A stretch of 64,000 nucleotides of DNA from Lewinellaceae bacterium (GCA_020636105.1 JACJYL010000002.1:1702001-1766000); one strand, 5' to 3'; positions 42,956 through 52,219 are shown, counted from the stretch's first letter. Notes: a model not told the origin generated them from the sequence alone. Numbers and translations are program-made.

Positions 42956-44092
42956 ATGGAAGTTGTCGACAAGGAAAAACTAGCCCAGCAGGCGGGCATG
43001 AAGAGCGAGGAATATTTTATCAATATGGGGCCTCAGCACCCGTCCACCCACGGGGTGTTACGCCTGGTACTCACCATTGACGGTGAGACCGTCAATAAGA
43101 TCGAGCCTCATATCGGATATATCCATCGCTCCATTGAAAAAATGTGTGAGAAGGACAGTTACCGTCAGATCGTACACCTTACTGACCGGATGGATTACCT
43201 CTCCTGTCACATCAATAATGCTGCAGTTTGTCTGACCGTTGAAAAGGCGTTGGAAATCGAAGTTTCCGACCGCGTGAAAGTCATTCGTACTATTATCGAC
43301 GAACTGACTCGTCTGGCTTCGCACCAATTGTGGTGGGGTGTTATGGGGATGGACCTCGGCGCCATCACCACCTTCCTTTACGGATTCCGCGACAGGGAAA
43401 TGATCACCGACATTTTCGAGGAAACCTGTGGGGCACGCCTCACCATGAACTACAACCAGCCGGGCGGGCTGATGTATGACATTCACCCCAATTTCCAAAA
43501 AAGAACCAAGGAATTCGTGGCGCACTTCAAAAAGAAACTCCCGGAATACGACCAGCTGCTTACCGGCAACGTGATCTTCCAGGAAAGGACAAAAGGCATC
43601 GGGGTGATGACCAAAGAAGATGCTATTGCTTTTGGCGTCACAGGACCTGCCGGCAGAGCCTCTGGTTTCGAATGCGACATCCGTAAAAGAATTCCTTACC
43701 ATGCTTACGATAAGGTTGAATTCAATGAAGTACTATTTACCGAGGGGGATTCTTTTTCACGCTACAAGGCTCGAATCCAGGAAATGTGGGAATCACTCAG
43801 CATCATAGAACAACTGATCGACAATATTCCTGAAGGAGAATTTCAGGAAAAAACCAATGCAGTCATCAAACTGCCTAAAGGAGAATTTTACCAAAGAGTA
43901 GAAACGGCTCGTGGAGATTTTGGCGTGTATGTTGTCAGCGACGGAAAAAAGAGCCCCTATCGCCTAAAGTTCCGTTCTCCCGGGTTTTCCAACCTTTTCG
44001 TATTGGACAAAATTGCCCGTGGATCCAAAATTGCGGATCTCGTGGCCATTATGTCTACCCTTGACCTGGTGATGCCGGATATTGACCGATAA
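42956..44092 (+). CDS. nuoD: complex I subunit D (quinone-binding 49-kDa type)
   Basis: A 378-residue subunit forming the quinone-binding site with NuoB. Motifs include NMGPQHPSTHGVLRLVLTIDGE (start near residue 23), HIGYIHRSIEKMCE, RMDYLSCHIN, ETCGARLTMNYNQPGG and the C-terminal IMSTLDLVMPDIDR. The histidine and tyrosine expected at the quinone site (PQHPSTHG, TDRMDYLS) are present. Separate from nuoC, 94 bases downstream. Confidence 0.96.
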   Translation: MEVVDKEKLAQQAGMKSEEYFINMGPQHPSTHGVLRLVLTIDGETVNKIEPHIGYIHRSIEKMCEKDSYRQIVHLTDRMDYLSCHINNAAVCLTVEKALEIEVSDRVKVIRTIIDELTRLASHQLWWGVMGMDLGAITTFLYGFRDREMITDIFEETCGARLTMNYNQPGGLMYDIHPNFQKRTKEFVAHFKKKLPEYDQLLTGNVIFQERTKGIGVMTKEDAIAFGVTGPAGRASGFECDIRKRIPYHAYDKVEFNEVLFTEGDSFSRYKARIQEMWESLSIIEQLIDNIPEGEFQEKTNAVIKLPKGEFYQRVETARGDFGVYVVSDGKKSPYRLKFRSPGFSNLFVLDKIARGSKIADLVAIMSTLDLVMPDIDR

Positions 44093-44118
44093 AAACGCTA
44101 AAGATTAAAGATAAAAGT

Positions 44119-45201
44119 ATGTACGATTTTACGAATTTAGTTAGATCAATTCATGAAAGTCTTGCGGCAAGTTTATCGCCGGGGATGGCTGCTTTGGTGG
44201 AATGGATCATCATCGGAGCTATTTTCTTAGGCTTTTTTGCCATTTTGGGGCTGGTGCTGGTTTACGTCGAACGTAAAGTTTGTGCTTTTTTCCAGCTTCG
44301 CCTGGGCCCTATGCGCGTTGGTTTCTGGGGATTGGCCCAAACGGTGGCGGACACGCTGAAGCTCCTGTTGAAGGAGCCTATCATGAATAAAAAAGCGGAT
44401 AAGTTTCTTTTCAACTTTGCGCCTTTTATTATCATCATCTCTTCCCTGATTGTACTGTCCCTGACACCTTTTGCACCGGGATTACAGGCTTTCGACCTGA
44501 ATATCGGGTTATTTTTCGTCATTGCCATTTCGTCCATAGGTGTGGTAGGTATCCTGCTGGCCGGCTGGGCGAGTAATAATAAATACTCCCTGATCGGGGC
44601 GATGCGGAGCGGGGCCCAGATTGTAAGTTACGAGCTTTCAGTAGGGTTGGCTCTAATGACTATGGTGGTCATCACGGGAAGTTTGCAGCTGTCGGAAATC
44701 ATTGCAAGCCAGGCCGACGGATGGTGGATATTTAAAGGACATATTCCTGCTTTCATCGCCTTTATCCTGTTTATTGTGGCCTCAACCGCTGAAGTGAATC
44801 GCGGGCCTTTTGACCTGGCAGAAGCCGAGTCGGAACTCACCGCAGGATTCCATACGGAATATTCAGGCATGAAATTCGCCTTTTTCTTCCTGGCTGAATT
44901 TGTTAATATGTTTATCGTGGCGGTCATTGCGGCTACCGTATTCCTGGGAGGTTGGATGCCTTTCCATATCGGAGGCCTCGAAGGCTTCAACCATATTATG
45001 GATTTCATCCCTCCAATCCTTTGGTTCTTTGGAAAAGTATCTTTTATCATATTTCTGATGATGTGGTTCAAATGGACCTTCCCCCGTTTGAGAATCGATC
45101 AACTGCTCACCCTGGAGTGGAAATACCTTTTGCCACTGAATCTGATGAATATCGTTTTGATGGCCTTTGTGGTTTTCATGGGATGGTATTTTGGAAATTA
45201 G
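44119..45201 (+). CDS. nuoH: complex I subunit H (membrane, quinone entry)
   Basis: A 360-residue, roughly 8-helix membrane subunit. The signature VLVYVERKVCAFFQLRLGP near residue 50 and EAESELTAGFHTEYSGMKF near residue 235 are classic for NuoH and line the quinone chamber. It ends WKYLLPLNLMNIVLMAFVV. The order D-H-I, skipping E, F and G, shows that the NADH module is missing between D and H where nuoEFG usually stand. Confidence 0.96.
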   Translation: MYDFTNLVRSIHESLAASLSPGMAALVEWIIIGAIFLGFFAILGLVLVYVERKVCAFFQLRLGPMRVGFWGLAQTVADTLKLLLKEPIMNKKADKFLFNFAPFIIIISSLIVLSLTPFAPGLQAFDLNIGLFFVIAISSIGVVGILLAGWASNNKYSLIGAMRSGAQIVSYELSVGLALMTMVVITGSLQLSEIIASQADGWWIFKGHIPAFIAFILFIVASTAEVNRGPFDLAEAESELTAGFHTEYSGMKFAFFFLAEFVNMFIVAVIAATVFLGGWMPFHIGGLEGFNHIMDFIPPILWFFGKVSFIIFLMMWFKWTFPRLRIDQLLTLEWKYLLPLNLMNIVLMAFVVFMGWYFGN

Positions 45202-45214
45202 AAAAACAAACCTG

Positions 45215-45703
45215 ATGAATAGTATCGTAAAATATTTTTCGGAAATAGGCCACGGAGTAAAAACCCTCTGGAAAGGAATGATGGTGACGGGTTATTATTT
45301 TGCCCATGCCCGAAAAGAGATCATCACCCAGCAATATCCTGAAAACAGGGATACCCTCAAGATGTTTGAGCGCTTCCGAGGAGAAGTCATTATGCCACAT
45401 AACGAAGATAATGAGCATCGGTGTACCGGATGCCAGGCCTGTGAAATTGCCTGCCCTAACGGTACCATCGAAATTATTTGGGACAGAAAACCCGATCCGG
45501 AAACGGGGAAAAAGAAAAAAAGCATCAATAAATTCATCTACCACCTGCAAATGTGTACGATGTGCGGCCTGTGTATCCCGGCCTGCCCCACCGATGCCAT
45601 TAAAATGGGCCAGGATTTTGAACATGCTGTAACAGACCGGTCGAAACTGACTAAAATACTGAACAAACCCGGATCCAAATTGATGAGCGGTGTGGAAGAA
45701 TAA
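45215..45703 (+). CDS. nuoI: complex I subunit I (2x[4Fe-4S])
   Basis: A 162-residue iron-sulfur subunit with motifs CTGCQACEIACP and CTMCGLCIPACP, ligating clusters N6a and N6b. Start ATG 45215 (MNSIVKYFSEIGHG) is chosen; the open frame upstream overlaps nuoH and lacks sense. In EFG-less complexes NuoI is the expected entry point for ferredoxin electrons. It has a positively charged central loop (DRKPDPETGKKKKSINK) that could dock an acidic ferredoxin such as the one at 37.8 kb, but this is an inference. Confidence 0.95.
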   Translation: MNSIVKYFSEIGHGVKTLWKGMMVTGYYFAHARKEIITQQYPENRDTLKMFERFRGEVIMPHNEDNEHRCTGCQACEIACPNGTIEIIWDRKPDPETGKKKKSINKFIYHLQMCTMCGLCIPACPTDAIKMGQDFEHAVTDRSKLTKILNKPGSKLMSGVEE

Positions 45704-45852
45704 TAAAAAGGTTAAAGGCTAAAGGTAAAAGACTAAAGACTAAAGTTTTTTTTTAAGGGAAAAGGCTACTTCGAAGGACCGAAGAACGGAAGGATAAAAG
45801 CAACTACTGAAACCATTTGAAACCGCCGGAAACCATCTGGAACCACAAAGGC
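45702..45852 (+). repeat. short imperfect tandem repeats in the nuoI-nuoJ spacer
   Basis: Two low-complexity blocks. The first (about 45705-45750) is made of GGTTAAAGGCTAAAGGTAAA-like 7-10-base units ending in a T9 run. The second (45804-45847) is four units of TGAAACCATT or GGAAACCATC type, period 10-11. They fill most of the 247-base gap inside the nuo cluster and belong to the same style as the TTGAAC repeats elsewhere. Confidence 0.55.
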
Positions 45853-45950
45853 TACATAACCTGTCGCGCACCTGATAAGTTCGGGATAGGAAAGTTTTAT
45901 AAAATTAGCGGCTTAAGTTTAGTTTTAGATTTAAGACAAAACGAAAAATA

Positions 45951-46472
45951 ATGGAACGTATCATTTTTTACATTTTAGCGGCAGCAATCATCGTATTTTC
46001 GCTATTTTCCGTGACCAGTCTCCGGATTCTCCGTGCAGCGGTTTACCTGTTCCTGGTATTGATTTCCATCGCCGGACTTTACTTCATGATCGGTTACACT
46101 TTCCTCGGGGCCGTGCAACTTACGGTCTATGCCGGAGGGATTGTCGTGCTTATCATCTTTTCCATCCTGCTCACTGAGCAGATCGACAACAGGATGCCTG
46201 CCCCGAAAGTGAGCCGGATGATCGTGAGCGGAGTCATAGCAGCGATCGGAGCTGCGTTGAGTATTTTTGCCATTACCAGCCATGTTTTTAAAACCAGCCC
46301 TGAGTTGGCCAATGCCGGAACGGTGGAAAACATTGGCGCACGCTTGCTCAGTTTTGGCGAGGGGGGATATGTGTTGCCATTCGAAGTGATCAGTATTTTA
46401 TTGCTCGCTGCGATGATCGGAGCTATCGTGATCGCCAAACGCCCCAAAGACAGCGAAAATGAAGTGATGTGA
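45951..46472 (+). CDS. nuoJ: complex I subunit J
   Basis: A 173-residue, five-helix membrane subunit. FLVLISIAGLYFMIGYTFLGAVQLTVYAGGIVVLIIF is read in parts: AGLYFMIGYTFLGAVQ and TVYAGGIVVLII, the conserved NuoJ helix 3 with its pi-bulge region. The last helix is EVISILLLAAMIGAIVIAK. The 247-base repeat-bearing gap after nuoI is the largest in the cluster. nuoK follows after 60 bases. Confidence 0.95.
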   Translation: MERIIFYILAAAIIVFSLFSVTSLRILRAAVYLFLVLISIAGLYFMIGYTFLGAVQLTVYAGGIVVLIIFSILLTEQIDNRMPAPKVSRMIVSGVIAAIGAALSIFAITSHVFKTSPELANAGTVENIGARLLSFGEGGYVLPFEVISILLLAAMIGAIVIAKRPKDSENEVM

Positions 46473-46532
46473 TCTTTTGAAAAAAATTGAAATCATTCGA
46501 AACTAAAAACTTGAACTAAAAAATTCAATATA

Positions 46533-46850
46533 ATGATAGCCGGAGTAAGTATTTACGAGATTTTAATTGTTTCCTCAATCGTTTTTTTTATCGGTGTATA
46601 TGGATTCCTGACCCGTAAAAACCTGATCTCTGTTTTATTGTCCGTTGAGTTAATCCTGAATGCAACGGCCATCAACTTCGTCATTTTCAATAAATATTTA
46701 TATCCAGGCCATGTTCAGGGATTGTTTTTCACCTTGTTCCTGATCGCTGTGGCGGCAGCAGAAGTGGCGATTGCCATTGCCATCATTATCGATCTTTATC
46801 GACTGGTGAAAACGGTAAATGTGGACGATACGACGGACATGAAATATTAG
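46533..46850 (+). CDS. nuoK: complex I subunit K
   Basis: A 105-residue, three-helix antiporter-like subunit. The two buried glutamates needed for proton transfer are present in LLSVELILNATAINF and VAAAEVAIAIAIII. Length matches NuoK. The 192-base gap to nuoL is AT-rich and contains no gene. Confidence 0.95.
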   Translation: MIAGVSIYEILIVSSIVFFIGVYGFLTRKNLISVLLSVELILNATAINFVIFNKYLYPGHVQGLFFTLFLIAVAAAEVAIAIAIIIDLYRLVKTVNVDDTTDMKY

Positions 46851-47042
46851 GAATGTAAGATTCTAAATATAAAAGTGGGTTTGAGGCCGGAGAGTGAGTT
46901 TGGTGAAACCAGAAAAAATCATTCAAACCCAATTCAATATTAAGCTAAAAAAATCATATAAGAATAAATTTTCAAATAGTTGGTTGTCAGTAATTTATGA
47001 TTTATTCTTTATAATTTAAAATTTACCATTTAACTAAGCTAT

Positions 47043-48962
47043 ATGGACTTTAGTTATACCATTTGGATACCGCTGATCCCTTTCCTCGCATTTTTTGTGG
47101 TAGGAATTTTGGGCAATAAAAAATCTCCTGTTTTTTGGGGAATGGTGAGTACAGGAGCCATTGCGGCGTCCTCTGTGCTTTCCTTTTTGACTGCCTACCG
47201 GTATTTTTCCCACGCTGGAAAAGTGGAGGAAACCTATCAGAAGATCATTGCCTACAATACGACCTGGCTCAATTTTACGGATAAGCTGCATATTGATGTC
47301 GGGGTTTTACTCGACCCGATTTCCGTAATGATGCTCATCGTGGTGTCTGTAGTCTCCCTTATGGTTCATATTTACAGCTTCGGTTACATGAAAGGAGATG
47401 ATGGTTTCCATCGTTTTTATGCGTTCCTCTCCTTGTTTAGCTTCTCAATGTTTGGGCTGGTAGTGGCTACCAATCTTTTCCAGATGTATATTTGCTGGGA
47501 GCTTGTGGGCGTTTCCTCCTTTTTGCTGATCGGTTATTACTACTACAAACCTTCGGCTGTGGCTGCAGCAAAAAAGGCATTTATCGTGACCCGTTTTGCA
47601 GATTTGGGTTTCCTGATCGGGATACTCATTGTTTCTTACCTCACAGGGACTTTCGATTTCCAGGAACTTACCAATCCCGAGGGTGCCGCCATGGCCCAGG
47701 GCAGTTCTATAGCATTCCTGGGGTTGTCCACTATGACATGGGCTTTGATCCTGGTCTTTATAGGAGGTGCCGGCAAATCGGCCATGTTCCCGTTACACAT
47801 CTGGCTGCCTGACGCGATGGAAGGTCCTACGCCGGTGTCTGCCCTGATCCATGCCGCTACGATGGTGGTTGCCGGGGTTTACCTGGTAGCCCGGTTGTTT
47901 CCCCTGTACTACTTTGCAGCCCCTACCGCCCTGGAGTTCATCGCCATTGTGGGTGGGTTTACCTCCCTTTTTGCTGCGGTGATCGCCTGTACACAAACGG
48001 ATATCAAGCGCGTACTGGCCTTTTCCACCATGTCTCAACTGGGATATATGATGCTTGCGCTGGGCGTTTCAGGTTATGGCGGACATGAAGGCCTTGGATT
48101 TATGGCTTCTATGTTCCACCTCTTCACCCATGCCATGTTCAAAGCTTTATTGTTCCTCGGTGCTGGTTCTATCATCCACGCTGTTCATAGCAATTACATG
48201 CATGATATGGGCGGTTTGCGCAAGTATATGCCCATCACCCATATCACGTTTCTCATCGCTTGCCTGGCCATTGCTGGTATTCCGCCTTTCGCCGGGTTCT
48301 TCAGTAAGGATGAAATTCTGGCCGCAGCGCTTCACAATAATACGCTCTACTTCGTCGTGGAATACCTCGTTGCCGGGCTCACTGCATTTTATATGTTCCG
48401 GCTTTATTTCGGCATATTCTGGGGAGAAGAGAAAAAGTACGAACATGCCCCGCATGAATCTCCGATGAGCATGGCCATTCCGCTGATCGTTCTGGCTGCT
48501 GCCAGTGCCACTGCTGGATTCCTGCCTTTCACAGATTGGGTGACCACCGACGGAGCGGCTATTGAGGGCCACATCGACTGGACCGTAGCAGGCGCTTCGA
48601 TTGGAATTGGCGTAGTGGGTATTTTGGTTGCCATGGCCTTTTACCGAAAAAAAACAAATCTGCCCGAACGGGTATCCAAGTCTTTTGGAGCCTTTTACAG
48701 ATGGGCTAATCATAAATTTTATATCGACGAGGTGTACCTTTTCGTAACAAAGAAGATTCTCTTTAATGGAATTTCAAGGCCGGTAGCCTGGTTTGACCGC
48801 CACATAGTGGATGGAACGATGAATTTGATCGGAAACACTACGGCAGCTTTTTCATCAAAGATCAAGGGCATGCAATCAGGCCAGGTACAGCAATATGCTT
48901 TTGCCTTCGTTTCTGGGGTGATCGTGATTGTGCTGTTTTTTGCTTATATCTGGGGACAGTAG
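47043..48962 (+). CDS. nuoL: complex I subunit L (antiporter-like proton pump)
   Basis: A 639-residue membrane subunit. The Mrp-antiporter core shows MYICWELVGVSSFLLIGYYY (key glutamate), GGAGKSAMFPLHIWLPDAMEGPTPVSALIHAATM (read in parts: GAGKSAMFPLHIWLPDAM and PTPVSALIHAATM; key lysine) and HLFTHAMFKALLFLGAGSI. The long C-terminal amphipathic arm and last helix (VSGVIVIVLFFAYIWG) are present. Start ATG 47043 gives a first membrane helix at once. A repeat cluster separates it from nuoM. Confidence 0.96.
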   Translation: MDFSYTIWIPLIPFLAFFVVGILGNKKSPVFWGMVSTGAIAASSVLSFLTAYRYFSHAGKVEETYQKIIAYNTTWLNFTDKLHIDVGVLLDPISVMMLIVVSVVSLMVHIYSFGYMKGDDGFHRFYAFLSLFSFSMFGLVVATNLFQMYICWELVGVSSFLLIGYYYYKPSAVAAAKKAFIVTRFADLGFLIGILIVSYLTGTFDFQELTNPEGAAMAQGSSIAFLGLSTMTWALILVFIGGAGKSAMFPLHIWLPDAMEGPTPVSALIHAATMVVAGVYLVARLFPLYYFAAPTALEFIAIVGGFTSLFAAVIACTQTDIKRVLAFSTMSQLGYMMLALGVSGYGGHEGLGFMASMFHLFTHAMFKALLFLGAGSIIHAVHSNYMHDMGGLRKYMPITHITFLIACLAIAGIPPFAGFFSKDEILAAALHNNTLYFVVEYLVAGLTAFYMFRLYFGIFWGEEKKYEHAPHESPMSMAIPLIVLAAASATAGFLPFTDWVTTDGAAIEGHIDWTVAGASIGIGVVGILVAMAFYRKKTNLPERVSKSFGAFYRWANHKFYIDEVYLFVTKKILFNGISRPVAWFDRHIVDGTMNLIGNTTAAFSSKIKGMQSGQVQQYAFAFVSGVIVIVLFFAYIWGQ

Positions 48963-48969
48963 AGATTTA

Positions 48970-49071
48970 TATCCCGATTTGGCGGTGCGGAATGTCGCTT
49001 CGCTGCAGGGGTGGATTAATCGACCGAATGAATTCGGTTGTTACTTTTTGGATTCACCGAATAAATTCGGT
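48970..49071 (+). repeat. hairpin module and paired ACCGAATnAATTCGGT palindromes between nuoL and nuoM
   Basis: At 48970-49006 is a diverged copy of the CCCGACC...CGGGAT module (here ATCCCGATTT, GGCGGTGCGG, AATGTCGCTTCGCTG). It is followed by two 16-base palindromes, ACCGAATGAATTCGGT (49023-49038) and ACCGAATAAATTCGGT (49056-49071), repeated with a 33-base period including the linker TTACTTTTTG. They end 46 bases before the nuoM start. Confidence 0.6.
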
Positions 49072-49117
49072 GTTACTTTATTGATTATTGCCGGGCAACC
49101 GGTTTAAGGGTTCAATT

Positions 49118-50623
49118 ATGGATATTTTAACTTTACTAGTTGTTATTCCAATTTTGACCATCATCGGTTTGATGATCAGTCGGGATTATAAACAGGCGAG
49201 AGTGGTAGCTGCCGTGGGAATGGGGCTCCAGTTTTTGCAATCTGTTTATTTGCTTTTTGCCTTCCTTCGGGAGCGGGCTTCGGGCAATGAAGCTGATATG
49301 CTTTTTACCAGAAGCATGGTTTGGTTCAAGCAGTTCAACATCCATTATGATATTGGGGTGGACGGCATTTCCGTAGCGATGATCTTATTGACCGGGATCG
49401 TCACCTTTGCCGGCGTTTTCATCTCCTGGCAAGTGAAGGAATTATCAAAAGAATTCTTCATTTCCCTTATCATCCTGGCAACGGGGGTATTTGGCTTCTT
49501 CATCTCCCTCGATTTGTTCACCATGTTTGTATTTTACGAGATAGCGGTTATTCCGATGTACCTCCTTATCGGAATCTGGGGAAGTGGTCCGAAGGAATAT
49601 TCGGCGATGAAACTTACCCTGATGCTTATGGGAGGATCAGCTTTTCTGCTGGTAGGGCTACTCGGAATTTACTTCAATTCAGCAGGTGACGGCGGAGCAC
49701 TGACCTTTAATATCATGGAAATTGCCAAACAGCATATCCCAATTGAGGCCCAGCGTTTTTTCTTCCCTTTAACTTTTGTGGGTTTTGGCGTTTTGGGAGC
49801 GCTTTTCCCCTTTCATACGTGGTCTCCTGACGGCCATGCTTCTGCCCCTACAGCAGTTTCCATGTTACACGCGGGAGTATTGATGAAACTGGGAGGATAC
49901 GGTGCTTTCAGGGTAGCCATGTTCCTCATGCCTGAAGCCGCCAGTGAAATGGCGTGGTTTTTCATCATTCTCACAGCGATAAGCGTCATTTACGGTGCGT
50001 TTGGAGCGATTGCCCAAAAAGACCTGAAATATATCAATGCCTATTCCTCAGTGAGCCACTGCGGATTGGTTTTATTTGCCGTGTTGATGATCAACAAGAC
50101 GGCCTTCAACGGAGCCGTACTGCAGATGCTCTCCCACGGCCTGATGACGGCCCTTTTCTTTGCCCTTATCGGAATGCTGTATGGAAGAACCCATACCCGT
50201 GATGTGTATAAAATGGGTGGTTTGATGAAAGTCCTGCCGTTTATTTCTGCCGTTTACGTCATTGCCGGTCTGGCCTCTTTGGGATTGCCCGGACTGAGCG
50301 GATTCGTAGCGGAAATGACCATCTTCGTGGGCGCTTTCCAGCATCCTGATGCGTTCCACAGAATTGCGACCATCATCGCCATATCAGCCATAGTGGTCAC
50401 CGCAGTGTATATTCTCAGAGTCGTAGGCATCATGCTGATGGGACCGATCAAGCATGACGAATTCAACGACCTGCCCAGGGCTATGTGGTTTGAAAAGGTA
50501 GCAGCCGTTTTATTGATCATTCCAATCTTAGGAATGGGTCTTGCTCCACTTTGGCTTTCGAATATGATCGGTGACAGCCTTGGCCCCTTGATGGAAAAAT
50601 TCAGTTTCCTTTTGGGAAATTAG
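49118..50623 (+). CDS. nuoM: complex I subunit M (antiporter-like)
   Basis: A 501-residue proton-pumping subunit. Start ATG 49118 (MDILTLLVVIPILTI) is preferred to upstream non-ATG codons because it begins at a membrane helix. Conserved blocks are FTMFVFYEIAVIPMYLLIGIWG (read as FVFYEIAVIPMYLLIG), FPFHTWSPDGHASAPTAVS, LKYINAYSSVSHCGLVLF and MLSHGLMTALFFALIGMLYG. Glutamate and lysine residues of the proton path are in place. Confidence 0.95.
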   Translation: MDILTLLVVIPILTIIGLMISRDYKQARVVAAVGMGLQFLQSVYLLFAFLRERASGNEADMLFTRSMVWFKQFNIHYDIGVDGISVAMILLTGIVTFAGVFISWQVKELSKEFFISLIILATGVFGFFISLDLFTMFVFYEIAVIPMYLLIGIWGSGPKEYSAMKLTLMLMGGSAFLLVGLLGIYFNSAGDGGALTFNIMEIAKQHIPIEAQRFFFPLTFVGFGVLGALFPFHTWSPDGHASAPTAVSMLHAGVLMKLGGYGAFRVAMFLMPEAASEMAWFFIILTAISVIYGAFGAIAQKDLKYINAYSSVSHCGLVLFAVLMINKTAFNGAVLQMLSHGLMTALFFALIGMLYGRTHTRDVYKMGGLMKVLPFISAVYVIAGLASLGLPGLSGFVAEMTIFVGAFQHPDAFHRIATIIAISAIVVTAVYILRVVGIMLMGPIKHDEFNDLPRAMWFEKVAAVLLIIPILGMGLAPLWLSNMIGDSLGPLMEKFSFLLGN

Positions 50624-50655
50624 CAACAAGAAACCAGTAACCAGCAACAAGAAAC
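50621..50655 (+). repeat. AGCAACAAGAAAC direct repeat between nuoM and nuoN
   Basis: The 13-base unit AGCAACAAGAAAC occurs twice within 35 bases, starting at the nuoM stop codon and ending just before the nuoN start. CAGTAACC lies between. It occupies the position of the ribosome-binding site. Confidence 0.6.
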
Positions 50656-52080
50656 ATGGAATTAAGTAGTTTATTATTGATGAGACAGGAGCTATTGCTG
50701 ACAGCGATCATCCTGATCATTTTAGGGGCAGAGATTTTTCTTTCCAAAGAACAGAAGGGGTTAATTGTCCCCATCGCCCTTGGCCTTTTTGCCATTCAAC
50801 TCGTGGTGGGTTTTTTCCCGATGGAATATGGTAGCCTTTTCGGTAAAATGTACCAAAATTCAGGACTGACGCACCTGATGAAAAATATCCTCAACATAGG
50901 AGTGATGATCATCTTCCTGCAATCTGCCTCCTGGCTTCGTCAGGATGTCATCAACCAGGGACGAGGTACGGAGTTTTACCTGTTGGTATTGTCCACTCTG
51001 CTCGGGATGTATTTCATGATCTCGGCCGGGGACTTTTTGATGTTCTACCTGGGACTGGAACTTTCCTCCCTCCCGTTGGCAGCCCTGGCAGCCTTTGACA
51101 TTTATAAAAAACGTTCTGCTGAGGCGGGGATCAAATTCATCCTTTCGGCGGCGATGGCTTCCGGCGTATCCCTTTATGGAATTTCGATGATCTACGGGGT
51201 CACCGGCTCATTGTATTTTGACGAAATCGCTACCACTTTTAATTTCGGCGGGCTTGAGGTCATGGCGCTGGTATTTTTCTTTGCAGGGCTGGCCTTTAAA
51301 ATGTCGCTGGTGCCTTTTCATTTCTGGACCGCAGATGTTTATGAAGGAGCGCCCATCTCTATTACCTCTTACCTATCCGTGATTTCAAAAGGAGCCGCTG
51401 TATTTATTTTGACGATCATTCTTTTTAATTTCATGAAGTCAATGCAGGATGTCTGGAAGGATATTGTTTACATCATTGCAATCCTCACCATGACCCTGGG
51501 TAATTTATTCGCCCTGCGTCAAAAAAACATGAAACGATTCCTGGCCTTCTCCTCTATTGCCCAGGCAGGATTCCTGCTCCTTGGTGTCATAGCAGGTACC
51601 CAAAGCGGGATGGCTGTAGTCGTATATTTTGTATTGATTTACATCTTCTCTAACCTCGGAGCCTTTGGAGTGGTACAAGCTATTTATGTGAATACCGGGA
51701 AAGAAAATATGGATGATTATGAAGGCCTGTACCTTACCAATCCAAAATTGAGTCTGGTGATGTTATTGTCACTATTCTCTCTTGCAGGAATCCCCCCCGT
51801 GGCAGGTTTCTTTGGAAAATTTTTCCTGTTTATGGCCGCAGCCGGTGAAGGATATTACTGGCTGGTATTGGTAGCTGTGATCAATGTTATTATTTCCTTG
51901 TACTACTATTTACTGGTCGTTCGGGCCATGTTTTTGAGAAAAAGCGATAATGCTATTCCAATGTTCACTTCCGATAATCTTTTAAAACTGGGATTGATCA
52001 TTTGTGTATTTGGCATCCTCGTTGCGGGGCTTTACAGTCCACTTTACGAGTATATTTTCGCCTTAAGCGCGTTGAAATAG
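50656..52080 (+). CDS. nuoN: complex I subunit N (antiporter-like)
   Basis: A 474-residue proton-pumping subunit ending the nuo series. Conserved blocks are FLMFYLGLELSSLPLAALAAF (glutamate), FFAGLAFKMSLVPFHFWTADVYEGAP (read as AFKMSLVPFHFWTADVYE) and MKRFLAFSSIAQAGFLLLG. Its stop codon lies within a TTGAAATAGATTGAAGG-type repeat, so the intergenic repeat array begins exactly at the gene end. Confidence 0.95.
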   Translation: MELSSLLLMRQELLLTAIILIILGAEIFLSKEQKGLIVPIALGLFAIQLVVGFFPMEYGSLFGKMYQNSGLTHLMKNILNIGVMIIFLQSASWLRQDVINQGRGTEFYLLVLSTLLGMYFMISAGDFLMFYLGLELSSLPLAALAAFDIYKKRSAEAGIKFILSAAMASGVSLYGISMIYGVTGSLYFDEIATTFNFGGLEVMALVFFFAGLAFKMSLVPFHFWTADVYEGAPISITSYLSVISKGAAVFILTIILFNFMKSMQDVWKDIVYIIAILTMTLGNLFALRQKNMKRFLAFSSIAQAGFLLLGVIAGTQSGMAVVVYFVLIYIFSNLGAFGVVQAIYVNTGKENMDDYEGLYLTNPKLSLVMLLSLFSLAGIPPVAGFFGKFFLFMAAAGEGYYWLVLVAVINVIISLYYYLLVVRAMFLRKSDNAIPMFTSDNLLKLGLIICVFGILVAGLYSPLYEYIFALSALK

Positions 52081-52219
52081 ATTGAAGGAGATTGAAATAG
52101 ATTGGAACTCTTTGAACCCTCCCGACCTACGGTGCGGGATGTCGCTGCGCTCCATTTGAACCATTTGAACAACTGAAACCATTGGAACAATTTGAACGGC
52201 TTGAACAATCTGAAACAAA
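52072..52219 (+). repeat. TTGAAC-type tandem repeats with embedded hairpin module
   Basis: About a dozen imperfect 9-11-base units (ATTGAAATAG, TTTGAACC, TTTGAACAAC, TTGGAACAAT) run from the nuoN stop to just before the next gene. In the middle (52119-52152) sits the module CTCCCGACCTACGGTGCGGG plus ATGTCGCTGCGCTC, nearly identical to 61261-61294. TCCCG and CGGGA of the module can pair. Confidence 0.7.

Noticed and set aside
45167..45703. nuoI beginning inside nuoH
   Set aside because: The first 16 residues are out of frame nuoH sequence; ATG 45215 gives a normal NuoI start.
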